A stretch of DNA of 64,000 nucleotides from Acridotheres tristis. Taxonomy: Eukaryota; Chordata; Aves; Passeriformes; Sturnidae. Position 1 is the first letter of the stretch. The number at the start of each line of letters is the position of its first letter. Location of the stretch: the NCBI GenBank assembly GCA_037013685.1, contig CM072884.1, forward strand, positions 98,498,048 through 98,562,047. Reading direction: 5' to 3'. This document shows, piece after piece, positions 45,261 to 64,000 of this stretch. Under the pieces are notes generated by a model that was given only the letters and a program-made list of their open reading frames with translations, made no database searches and had not been told where the DNA came from. Both the position numbers and the translations under genes were made by a program.

Positions 45261-47680
45261 GTTGGAGTGAGCTGCCCTGGGAGGGGGCTGCTCTGGGGTC
45301 ATGGCAGTGACTTGCACATTCCTGGTGGTATCTGGTGGGAGCAGCCCGGGGCAAGGGGTGAGTAGGTGCTGCACTCTGCTCACCTCACCTGGAGTGTCTT
45401 AAGGTGAGGGTCACTTGGACCATGAAGGGCAGGAGCTCTGGCTGAACCTGCCCCTGCCTGCTTCAAATTCTGCTCATGCCTTCTCTCTCCAAAAATGTAT
45501 CCATCATAGTTCAGTTGGGTGCACTGTAAAAAATGTGGGGATTTATCTAAAACAAGGTTTCTTAGTAAGTTCATCAAGTGCTCCACATTCTGTCATACTC
45601 TGTGGGGTCATTTGTTCCTCCTAGTTTCCTAATACTGAAAAGTGTTCTATTTGCCTTTTTTGGTATATACTCTTTTAACATGTGGCAACTTCCCTAAACG
45701 GTTTTGTTTTGGAACTGGTTTTGAGTTCAGTTTTCCTTTGTCTGTTTTTTCTAGGTAGCATTTGGAACTGCTCTACAACAACATACTCTTTCATGCTCTA
45801 CGGCTCTTTGAAGATAGTATTAATTTTTTAATTTTAAAAAATGTGTTAATTTGTTTGAAGATACCCATTGTATAAAAAGCGAGCAACAGAGGTCTTAGCC
45901 CCTGAGTCTTTCTAGACGTGTGCCAAGTGTTTTGAAATCCAACTACACTGTCTGTTCTTAGTTGTTCTCCTTATACTTCAAAGTATTCCTTTTTATCTCA
46001 GACTTGGCTCCTCAAAGGTGCTGCCTCTGCTCCTGTGTAAACACCTCTTTCTGTCCTTTCTTCCAGTGTATGCTGATACAGGTGACAAATCTGTTATTAT
46101 TTCCTTCGATTTTCCCAGTCTTGCAAAGTTCCTTATGAAAGCTGGTCAGAATTGCAAGCTTTTGCTAGAGGGAAGTTTGGTTGCAGTTAATAGCTGAGGA
46201 TTTTGGCTTTTTCATTTTTTTTAATCAAGTGCTAAGACTCTCCTGCTAATGCACATGCAAACATGTATACACACATTTGAGCTGTACTTGTCTAGTGAAG
46301 AGTAGGTCTGAGGGAAGAACCTCTTTTCCCAGCTGCATTCTGAGCCCTCCAGGCACCTGTGTTTGATGTAGTCAGAAATATTTTGTTTTAGGCCTTTAGA
46401 AAGTTACTCCTCACAGATACTTTTTGTTCCTTTCTGGTTTGGTTTTGTTTGGTTGAGTTGTTTGGGGTTTTTTAAGTTTTACATTTAAATTTTGATAATT
46501 TCACCTTTTTCTTCTTGTTTAGACATTTCTTCTTGAAGGAAGGTTATATTTCCTTCTAACAGCCTAACTCAGCTTCATCTAACTCTGCTAGCTTTTACAG
46601 ACCTTGCTGACTCTGGCACCCATTGAGCCTGAACTTTTAAGTAATTTAAGAGTACTGTGGTGCCCATGAAAACTTTATTTCAATTTCCTTTAGAACTGTT
46701 TGTGATCTTTTAGCTTTGGGGTTGCACATTGTTCTGGATTTCTTGTTTGAATAGGGATCTGGGCTGTGCTTGTCTCATGGACTGGGACAGTTGAAACAGG
46801 CCTTTGTGTAATTCCAGATTATGCCAAGAACACTACTCCTACAGCTCTACTTCAAGAAAGTCATCTCTTAGAGCCTTTACAAATTTAAATACCCTATTAC
46901 ATCATGATATTACAAGCTGAGGGGGGAAATGAATTTAAGTCACAAATTTTTAAACTTAATCTGAATACAGCCATGTAACAGATTCTCCGTATTGATGTAG
47001 TTCACTATTTATGTCCTGGTGTTAAGGGTTAAAATAACTACCTCAGTTTTGTCAAGTCCATGATGATACTGGTATTTAATCTGTGTAATTTGTTGGAGTT
47101 GTTTGGTTGGTTTCTACCCTTTATGCCTATATTCATATAAAACCATTTGATCTTGGTCATGCTGCTTGTTTTATAAATCCTGCTCATCAAAGCTTTTGCT
47201 GGCTTTGTGCATCTGATGTTTCCTACTGAGTGGTTACTGACTCTTCTCCTAACCTTTTTCTCCAGAATATGGATTTTATGCACTGTTGGATGTTTTTAAA
47301 GAACAATCCATTGCCTTTTAAAGGGGAAGAACAGTTGAACTCTCAAAACATTGTTATCCCTCTTTGACTCTGCTTGAACTGGGAGAAGCTTTGGGTTTGA
47401 AACTCACAGGACAGAAGCTGATGTTAAAAGAATTATGAAGAATCTACCCCACCAAACATCTCAGTGGCCATCAAGCAACAGGTCAAACTGGGTGTTAGAC
47501 TTAAATACTTGTTCCCTGTAGAGAGTTTACACAGCTTTGTTCAGCCGGTGCAGTGCTGAAGAGGTACCGCATACACACGGAAAACAATAAAGTATAGTAT
47601 GGATAATGGCATAAACTGTGTGGCTACACAGCAAAAATTACCTGTTATCTCACACTTCATGTTCTCAAGGGTCTTGCATT

Positions 47681-47986
47681 TTACAATAAAAGCAAATGCA
47701 GTTCTTCATACACGGTTAAGGAAGACCCCAAACTTGCATTCTGCCACACTGAAGCAAAATGCAGGAGCGTTACATGTGCTCTCAGATTTGTATAGGTACC
47801 AGTCTTCCAAAATATTTCAGCCTTAATGTCTTGCAGTTCCTCACAAATACTTCTGTCACGTTCATCTTCAGAGGAGTTGATGATAACCATCCTATTCTTA
47901 GGGAAAAGTGGAAGCAAAAATTTGTGATGCTCCTTGGCTTTATTAGCAATAAAAGACCACTCTGCCACAGTTGTGCTGTTCTCCAA
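47681..47986 (-). other. Unassigned ORF, 101 codons
   Basis: The open frame encodes a charged, fairly protein-like stretch (AKEHHKFLLPLFPKNRM; NSSEDERDRSICEELQDIKAE). I do not recognise it. No intron-exon structure, promoter or partner exon is evident. It may be chance, a fragment of an old processed pseudogene or an exon of an unannotated transcript. Confidence 0.2.
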
Positions 47987-49138
47987 AATGTGCTGGTGTG
48001 GTCTGACAAAAGCCTAGCTGAAGATTTTTGTCATTCAACTTCCAGAAAACATGTCTGCTGAAATAAAACAGCTGGTTTAAAATACAGTTTATAGTTTCAC
48101 TGTCATTCATGCTGTATTTCAGTACAAAGAGAAAAGAATTTAGATTCTTTGGTGTAGGCTGAAAATCTTGGAGAGAAAAAATACTGGAAAATTGCATCAA
48201 ATACATAGGTGTTGAGAAGGAGGAAGTCCCTCTAAACTGGCAGGTTTTCAGTTTAGATTACCTTTTACAGTTTTCATTATCCCTGGTCCTCTGGGAAGAG
48301 CCAATCCAAAAATGCTAAGTCTCAAAACTGTACACAGTTCCCTTGAAAAGAAAGGCCAGTGGATGGAAAGCCTGATGGTGTGCTTCCTTTCCCCAGCACA
48401 TATGAACTTGGAGGAATAACACATTGAACTAAGTATAATCTGTAAGTACACCTAAAATAACTCTTGTCTAATGCAATAAATTAAGTTTCTTGCTGCAGTC
48501 ATTGTTCAGGTTGACTGCTTTGTTTCTTTTTTTTTTTTAACTTCAGCTTCCATTATATTTACTACTACCAAAAAGCAGTAATCTAGTTCCTGTGGGAGGC
48601 AGCAGCTTTTAAACTCAAAATCTTATGGCATTCAGATAAATACACTTCAATATGAGGATCTTCCAGTGTTTCAAAACATGCTACTCAGGCATTAAAAAAA
48701 AAAACACTTGCAAATTGAAAACCATATTATTCCCAGCACTGCATTCTCTGTAACAAAACACTTTTAGCCAATAGGATGTAGACTCTCCTAATTAAATACT
48801 GGTTGCAGGACTGAGCCGTCTTAGAGCTGCCTAAAAATATTGGTGTGAGGTTGCTACTACTGAAGGAAACTGTTTTGGACTGAACACAGGTTTTGGAGAA
48901 AGACAATCCAGACTTGGGGAAAAGAAAGCAGTGCAGAGGCTGGATTTACTACTGCACATAGAAATGCAGGTGTAGTTAATGAAATTATGCTCTCATTTTT
49001 TTCCCTTATTAATTATCCCATCCTTTCAGCTGTAAGAGAGCAGGCACTGACTGCACCTCCATGCCCTAAGTGGCTGCTCCTCTGTGCTCTAGAGGGAAGT
49101 AGGGCTTTGTGGGACATTCAATACCACCTTCAATGATC

Positions 49139-49365
49139 AGCAATCCCTACGGATCCAGATCTGGTAAGTAGATTTAGATTAGATATTAGGAAGAAATTCT
49201 TTATGGTAAGGGTGACGAGGTACTGGAACAGGTTTCCCAGAGAAGCTGTGGATGCCTGGAAGCCCCATTTGTGGAAGTGTCCAAGGACAGGTTGGATGGG
49301 GTTTGGAGCCCCAACCTGGTCTAGTGAAAGGTGTCCCTGCCCATGGCAGGGGGCTTGGCAAACCA
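49139..49365 (+). mobile_element. CR1 LINE 3' fragment
   Basis: Clear CR1 sequence: TTAGATTAGATATTAGGAAG, AAATTCTTTATGGTAAGGGT, GAGGTACTGGAACAGGTT, CCCAGAGAAGCTGTGGATGC, AGGACAGGTTGGATGGGG and GGTGTCCCTGCCCATGG. It lacks the last part of the 3' end. ORFs on both strands here come from the repeat. Confidence 0.92.
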
Positions 49366-51433
49366 AACCCATATTTAGAGAACTCACTAATTTCCATTTC
49401 CTGTGCACAGAATTTTAGTGTTTGTACACCCAGAACACCAGTAGGACCAAAGCACAGTCAATCAAGCAGTGGCCAAGGTGCCCTTTGGCAGGTTTGACCT
49501 TCCATGCTCTTTAGCACATCCTGTCCACTTGTCACCTCTCTGCTCAACTCAACAGCATCTCAGCCTTAGAGAGGAATATTCGAGCTCTTTTGCACCTACC
49601 TGCATCACTTTATTAGGAACCATTATTGAAAAAGGTGTGGAGAGACAAGTCCCTGCATGGTAACCCAGTGACTCCAAAGCAGGGGGGTAACAGCAGGCAG
49701 GGAATTAAGAAAGATAGCATAAGAAAAGCAAGGAGAAGAGCAGTGCAGTTACTACAGTCCACTTGCCTTCTCCCATTCAGTTAGTGAGGCACTAAAAAGA
49801 CTGTAGCAAACAACCCCAACTGTATTTCACAGACAAAGCTGGAATCACCAATTCTAGGGATAAGCTGTGCTCTACATGTTGGTGCCAAGCAGCCACGAGG
49901 CTCCTTGAAGCAAGCACTGAAGAGGACCAGCAGCAGGGAGGGGTCATGTCACAGAGCACCGCTCCATCTGCACCAGGAGGAGCCACCACCATGCTCTCAG
50001 GGAAGTATTTCTGTTTTTCAGAAAGCTGGGCCATTGACATCTTCATTTCCTGCTTTTCAAGAGCTGTGTGTGTCAGAATGATAGTCAAAAGAATGTAGGG
50101 CCTGACCAGAAGCCACCTCAGAATTCAGTGTTTGACACTTATCATGTGCTGGCACTTGCACTCCCCCAGCAGGGCAGGGAACAAGAAGAAAATCTGGTAA
50201 CAGCTGGAGTGGGTGAGGGGGGAATGGAAAGCAGTTGTCCCCTCCCTGACACAGGTCAGTGCCCAATGGCCACCACGAAAGGCCCTCTTCACCTTCCTCC
50301 ACCCATTTTATTGCTGAGCATGGCCTAAGGTAAGGAATAGCCCTTTGGCCAGTTGGGGTCAGCAGTCCCAGCTGTGTCTCCTCAGCTCAAACCCCTTGCC
50401 CCCAGCCTACACCGTGTGCAAGCACTGCCCAGCAAGAGCCAAAGCACGGGTGCTTTATCAGCACCATTCCAGCCATAAAGCCAAACCACAGCCCCATCAC
50501 CACATCACTGCTTGGACAGACATGCACTCCATCCTAACCAGAGCCAGGCAGCTTCAGATGTGCAGCTTGAGCCCAGCAGTCTACTAATTTGTTACAGTTC
50601 CAGTAGAGAGGGGAGCAAGGTACCACATTTTCAGTTGTCAGTCACCACCATCGTCTCTTTTTTTTCCAGCTTCAGCAGAAAGATCAGGACAGCCATCAAT
50701 TAATTTAATTAAGGTCCTAGGTAGCTAAGAGCTATAAACTCAGACACTTAGATTTGCCAGACAGCTCCCACTATTATCCATCTGCTGTCTACATTCATGA
50801 TAAACACAATGAAATTTTGCTACTATACAGATAAAATTCTTGAGCTTTTCAGTCAGTCTGAGGTTTAGAAGCAAACTGTTTTATCAATTATTTGTTCAGA
50901 CACTAATGTATTTTAGACAACTACCAAATTCCCTCACTTAAGTAAAAAATACAACAGGAAGGCTCTAACCAAACACAGGTGACACCAATGCACTGAGAGG
51001 GCACTGGCACCTTGGCACTTAAGAAAATTATATTGGACAGTGCTTTTACCACCACCCAAAAAAAACCCCTAACATATAAAATCCACCAAAACAAACAAAC
51101 AAAATCCAACCACCAACCCTCAAACACAAAGAAGTTATTTGAGTCTGCTCAAGATTTATGCTTGAGCTTTACAGATCTACTGGCTCTCCCTAGGGATTCC
51201 CTAAACCTCCTCCTATACCCCTTCCCTTTGTGAAAAAGTCATCTATTCAAATTTTTTGTTTTGCATGAAGACAACTCTAATCTTCCCAGATTTTTTTGTG
51301 GGCTAAGTATTAAACTAAAAAAATACATAACTTTATCACCAAGCAGCAATTAAATTTATGCTATTATTGAATGCAAGAAGCATTCAATTTATGCCAGTGA
51401 ACATGAAATACAGCAAACAGTTTCTGAATATAT

Positions 51434-51896
51434 TTTATTTATGCAAAACCAAGCCAAAAGTGGTGTGTAAAAGTGAAAAACTCTTTTTATATATTAATAA
51501 AAAGGGGGTTTTTTTAATACAGTTTCTATGTGTGAAGAGTAAGGATGTGACCATTTTATTTACAGGAAATTATTTAAAAATACAGACAAAGGTATTAAGT
51601 AATTCTTATTTTCTCTAAAGCTAATTGCTGTACAGTATGTAACAGCTCAAAGTGCCCACAGAACCAAAGGTATCCCATAACAACTTGATCAAACAAGCTT
51701 TTTTTGCTTGCTTAATTGAGTTGTCATATTTTTTGCTTAATCTGATTAGGAATATTCTTGTTTTGATATAATGCTTCTGCCTAGTGATTGTGGGGTTTTG
51801 GTTTGGCGGGGTTTTTTTTTCCAGGGCTTTATTTACGTATACAGTAGTAATAGAATTTGACTATGTCATTCCCAGTAGTTCCTTAAAGAAGAAAAG
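51434..51896 (-). other. RBBP7: RBBP7 3' UTR (end uncertain)
   Basis: Minus-strand AATAAA hexamers after the stop lie at 51828-51833, 51555-51560 and 51434-51439. The first is only about 65 bases from the stop. The others would give UTRs of roughly 350-460 bases. The true end is not determined. Confidence 0.5.
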
Positions 51897-60346
<8,450 letters not shown>

Positions 60347-60560
60347 GTCGGGCGAGACGCGGCGCCAGGAGGCAGCGGAGGAGGACGCGACAGGGAGAAA
60401 CGGAGCGGGAAGAAGGGAGAGAGCGCGCACAGGAGCCCCTGGAAAGGCAGGCGGGAGGAAGAAGGGACGAGGGTCCACAAGGAGCTCCGGGACCGCGGAG
60501 CCTCCCCTGTTTTAAGCACCCTCGGCCCTGAAGAGGCTGCGGGACAAGGGAGGGGCGGGG
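60347..60560 (-). promoter_or_regulatory. RBBP7: RBBP7 promoter and 5' UTR
   Basis: GC-rich and TATA-less. No ATG occurs on the minus strand between about 60347 and 60500, so the MASKD start is the first available. An E2F-like GCGGGAA lies at 60405-60411, and a GCGCGCAC segment resembling an NRF1 half-site lies near 60423-60430. Use of these sites is inference. Confidence 0.6.
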
Positions 60561-60570
60561 CGGGCGCGGA

Positions 60571-60717
60571 GGGGCCGGGGGAAGGAGAGGAGGGGCCGGG
60601 GGACGGTGGGGAGGGGCCGGGAGAGGGAGAGGTGGGGCCGAGGGACGATGAGGAGGGGCCGGGGGAAGGCGAGGTGGGGCCGGGGGAAGGCGAGGAGGGG
60701 CCGGGGGAAGGCGGAGG
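60571..60717. repeat. 21-bp G-rich minisatellite, seven copies
   Basis: Seven head-to-tail units, each starting GGGGCCGGGGGA or a close variant and lasting 21 bases, are seen directly. The last two full units are almost identical. The repeat is G-rich on the plus strand with many G-runs. Because 21 is a multiple of three, it keeps reading frames open, which explains the long plus ORF from 60080 to 60823. Confidence 0.93.
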
Positions 60718-60861
60718 CGTCTGGGCCGCGCTGTGGCCGCGAGGTGGGGCTGTGGGTAAAGCAGCGCCTCCGAGGACACCTCTATTAAGTATGTCTTACC
60801 TAATGAGTCCTAAAGTGCATTAAAAACTTGGATATTAATCCCCCTTCGCAACTAGAAATGA

Positions 60862-60963
60862 TAGAATCATTGAATCGTGGACTGGTCTGGATTGGAAGGG
60901 ACCTTAAAGATCAGCTCGTTCCAACTACCCTGTTGGGCAGGGATGCCTTCCACTAGACCAGGT
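60862..60963 (-). mobile_element. CR1 LINE 3' end, minus orientation
   Basis: AGAATCATTGAATCGTGGAC, TTGGAAGGGACCTTAAAGAT, GTTCCAACTACCCTG, GGGCAGGGATGCCTTCCACT and AGACCAGG are the reverse complement of the CR1 3' terminus. Confidence 0.92.
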
Positions 60964-61359
60964 AAATAAATCTTTAAGTAAAAATGGTTACAGTGGCCAC
61001 AGCTGAATAGTTACCGTTCTTTCAGCAATGATACTGAATATTGCTTAATTTTCTAGAAGAAACGTATGTTTGAACTATTTTTTTAGTTCCAGTTTTGGCA
61101 TGGAAGGCACTGCACTGCATTACTGAACTGTCAGACACACGATCAGTCAGTGTTACCACAGTTTTAAATTCTATTGCTCTCTGATGGGGTGAGTGGTGGT
61201 GTCTCATACCCTGGCAAGTGGCATGGCTTTGTTTGAGCAGCCACGTACAAATCAAGCATACGACCCTACCATCATCCAAATCAAACCTACAGCCTGACCA
61301 CCATACCTGCCCAGCCACATCTCTCCTTTTAGCAATCATTAGACAAAAGATTGTTTAAG
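60964..61359. other. Sequence between two CR1 ends
   Basis: Moderately AT-rich, holding a 105-codon minus ORF (61022-61339) with no recognised similarity. Nothing else was identified. Confidence 0.5.
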
Positions 61360-61466
61360 GCCAGCTGGATAGAGCTCTGAGCAACCTAACCTAGTGGAAG
61401 GTGTCCCGGCCCTGTAACGACATGATCTTAAAGGTCCCTTTCAACTCAAACCATTCTATGATTTTA
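61360..61466 (+). mobile_element. CR1 LINE 3' end, plus orientation
   Basis: GAGCAACCTAACCTAGTGGA, AGGTGTCCCGGCCCTG, ATCTTAAAGGTCCCTTTCAA and ACCATTCTATGATTTTA match the CR1 3' terminus, including the octamer-like ATTCTATGAT end. Confidence 0.92.
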
Positions 61467-64000
61467 TTTAACTGCTTTCAATGAGCAGTGCTTGTCTTAA
61501 CCAGGGTAGATCTTTCTGGCAGCTAATAACACTTTCCAGAACAATAATGGAAATAGAGGCAGTTATGAATCAGGTTAGATTGTCCCAAATGCCTTTAAAG
61601 ATTCAAAGGAACTATTTGTCTCCAAATAACATGTGTTTCCTTGCCATGTTGTGCCATGTGACAGTCTTAAGATGAATCCTTGCTTCAGTGTTAAACTCAC
61701 AGAGATGAATCCTGTATCACTAAGGCTCATATGTCTGGAGTCCCAGAACAGAAAAAATTCAACTCTGAAATGGAGCTCACTGCTATAGATGGTGGCAGGA
61801 GAGAGAGGGAAACAGCCAAATTATAGCTGGCATTTAATTTTAATTTCCTCTGTGAGGACACTCTTCATGGACTGAACCTTCTAGGGTCTGGACACCAGTT
61901 TTTCAAACAAAGAATCCAGTTCTGGAAAATGTTTATATCTAGCAAAGGCACGAGACTCCAAGGCTGCTAGCAGCAGCCAAAGGTTGTAGCATGGGAATCA
62001 GGGAATAAGATTGAGGAAGGCAGCCAGCTCCTTCAACTGGAAGCTTTCCCTAATAAACCATTGCTTTTCTGATCAGCGTTAAAAACCAGAAATCTTTTGG
62101 GAAGTTAATAAGACTATATTAATCTTCTCCTTAACCTGCACAGATTGGAATTATACCTGTGCATGGCTTACTTATTTGAAATGAGAATCCTGTTAAATTG
62201 CATGGAGGCTGTACAGTAGTCAGCTGCATAGGAGTGCATGAGTTAACACAGACACAGGGCCTTGTTCTGCCAGATGTGGCACCAGCTTCCCTTTGGCACT
62301 GCTTACTCGATGCTTTGGTGTTTGCTGCCAAGTATGTGTCTACTCCTATGAAGTGCTAAGGCCTTCCTAAAATGTTTTCAGAGTGAAGACTGAACCTTTC
62401 AGAGCCTGTGTGTTGTTACAGAGCATTGATCACTTGATGGATAAAGGAAATCTCTGTCAGGCTTCCTGGCTTTCAGTGACCTCTGTTGGCTCTCCCAGAA
62501 GGGTGATTGTGTATCCCCTGAAAGATGAAGCATGTATACTCATTTGGCTGTGATGCTCTTTGTGATTTTTTGTAAACAGTAGTATTTGTGGCCACAGCTT
62601 ACCTGGAATATGATAGGGAAAATGTGAATAAGTTTTGAAAAATAATGGACAAAATTGTTCTTCAATGATGTCATGTAGGGCTTGGCTGAACTATAAGTGA
62701 AAAATTGCTCCCCAGCTCTCCACAAATTTTTGCCAACTCTGTTTAGGATCTGGAAATCCAGTTGGATTATAATAGGTTCCAGAACTAGTACTGGCTTTGG
62801 TGAAGAAAACTTGTTACATCCAGATGTCAAAATAGTTGGTAAGTGACCAGCAGTTCTCCTTGTTAACAATTACACCTGCACAACCATATTTTCTTTTCAG
62901 TTAAAACTGTGCACCAAAAATCCTGTTATTAAGTGCTCTTCTCCCGTTGAGATTTACTATGGAAGAGACAATTTATAACACTACATGTATCAAAGACAGC
63001 ACATCATCAGCTCTTATGTTGGCTATTTGCAATTCATTGACATGGTCATATCTGCGGCCACACATCTAAAATGAATCCTTTGATTCCCACACTTTGTAAG
63101 GAAAGCAATTACCTGAGGCTGTTGTTCATCATTTGCAGTATGTGTAAAATGCACCATAAATAGTTCTGAAGTGAAAGAGTGACTTGAATCATAAGCTTCA
63201 TTTTTATTAAGCTATACTTCTTTCAAACCTAAGCATCAAATACTGCATCTTCATTTCAGTAAAAAAACACCATCTCCTGCATCCTCAATTGAATGTGCTG
63301 CATCATGCTTCAAATTGCAGATATATTTATGAAGAATTATATGCACTTGTTAATTTTGGCTTGAAGACACGTATGCTGATTTATTACTCTGCAAAGAATT
63401 TGCTGGCTTGCTGTTGCTTCTGTCTCTTATACATTATACAGAGGTGATGGATGTTTTTAGCATAACTCAGCAAGTATGTGTAGGTATTACTGTGAATGAC
63501 CATCTCAGTCAGAAAATTGTGTAGGGTAAGACAAGTTTCCACAAAACCCCAAAACTGCCCATTGGAAAAGTAAAATAGCAGCCCCAACAGTTATTATACT
63601 CTAATATATTTGCTATCATTGCATAGTCTCAGTAGCCTGTTTGGAATAAAGCATCATTTTCTTAAAACGTGTAGATGAGAAAAACACACTTTGTTTTAAT
63701 TGATGCAAACATTGACTCAAAATTTCTTGAAATGTGACCATGCTTATTTTCCCCACTGCTCATCCAATATTTCTTTTTATTTACCCAGTACTTATCATCT
63801 CCCCAGAATCAATCACACCTAAACAGTATACTGCTGTCACAAAAAGTCTTGAGCTGCAGCCGTATCTTGGACATGTTTGCTCTCTGTGACATGCACGTTG
63901 GGGTTTGTCTAATGACAGCAAGTCTCCAGTAGTTCACCTCTAAATAGCTGTGACTGTGTTTTACCTTGATGTGCAACATCTGAGTGCTGCACAGCCGTGT
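61467..64000. other. Intergenic sequence upstream of RBBP7
   Basis: AT-rich with short ORFs only. In other vertebrates REPS2 lies on this side, but no REPS2 exon or CpG island is seen before the window ends. Confidence 0.6.

Larger units (their letters stand above)
45261..51430. other. Intergenic region between convergent TXLNG and RBBP7
   Basis: Apart from the CR1 at 49139-49365 and an unexplained 101-codon minus-strand ORF at 47681-47986, no gene or repeat family is recognised. GC-richer patches lie near 45260-45460 and 49880-50560. AATAAA hexamers occur at 47585 and 48475 on the plus strand, so a very long TXLNG 3' UTR or a non-coding transcript is possible. Confidence 0.5.

Noticed and set aside
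49130..49497. Overlapping ORFs of 71-92 codons on both strands
   Set aside because: They lie wholly or largely within a CR1 3' fragment.

Overview
The window is vertebrate nuclear DNA, almost certainly from a bird. The genes are split by long AT-rich introns with GT/AG boundaries, two promoters lie in CpG islands, and the repeats are of bird type: CR1 LINE 3' ends and avian ERV LTRs. It carries the conserved syntenic block SYAP1 - TXLNG - RBBP7, which in human lies at Xp22.2. No operon, CRISPR array, bacterial system or other novel multi-gene system is visible. Gene names come from recognising the encoded proteins; no database search was possible.

Layout. 1-10.4 kb: the last six coding exons and 3' UTR of SYAP1 (+ strand); its 5' exons lie upstream of the window. 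10.4-20.5 kb: intergenic, containing a decayed, internally deleted class I (gammaretrovirus-like) provirus on the minus strand at about 12.875-15.68 kb. It keeps fragments of protease, reverse transcriptase and envelope TM, plus one 3' LTR with perfect 7-bp inverted ends. 20.5-21.5 kb: CpG-island promoter of TXLNG, abutting a CR1 3' end. 20.947-42.193 kb: complete ten-exon TXLNG (+; 528 aa), with an ERVL-type solo LTR in intron 7. 42.2-51.4 kb: space between the convergent TXLNG and RBBP7 genes, holding the TXLNG 3' UTR and a CR1. 51.897-60.346 kb: complete twelve-exon RBBP7 (minus; 424 aa). A solo LTR of the same family as the provirus at 12.9-13.4 kb sits in its intron 6. 60.35-60.8 kb: RBBP7 CpG-island promoter with a seven-copy, 21-bp G-rich minisatellite. 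60.8-64 kb: intergenic, with two head-to-head CR1 fragments.

The three genes do not form one pathway. SYAP1 is a BSD-domain regulator of AKT signalling. TXLNG is a coiled-coil syntaxin-binding and ATF4-inhibiting protein. RBBP7 is a histone-chaperone WD40 protein shared by HDAC, NuRD, PRC2 and HAT1 complexes. All exon joins reported here keep the reading frame; the coding lengths (695 nt partial, 1587 nt, 1275 nt) were summed by hand. The most notable observations are the provirus and solo LTR pair, the tandem splice donor in RBBP7 exon 11, and the promoter minisatellite.
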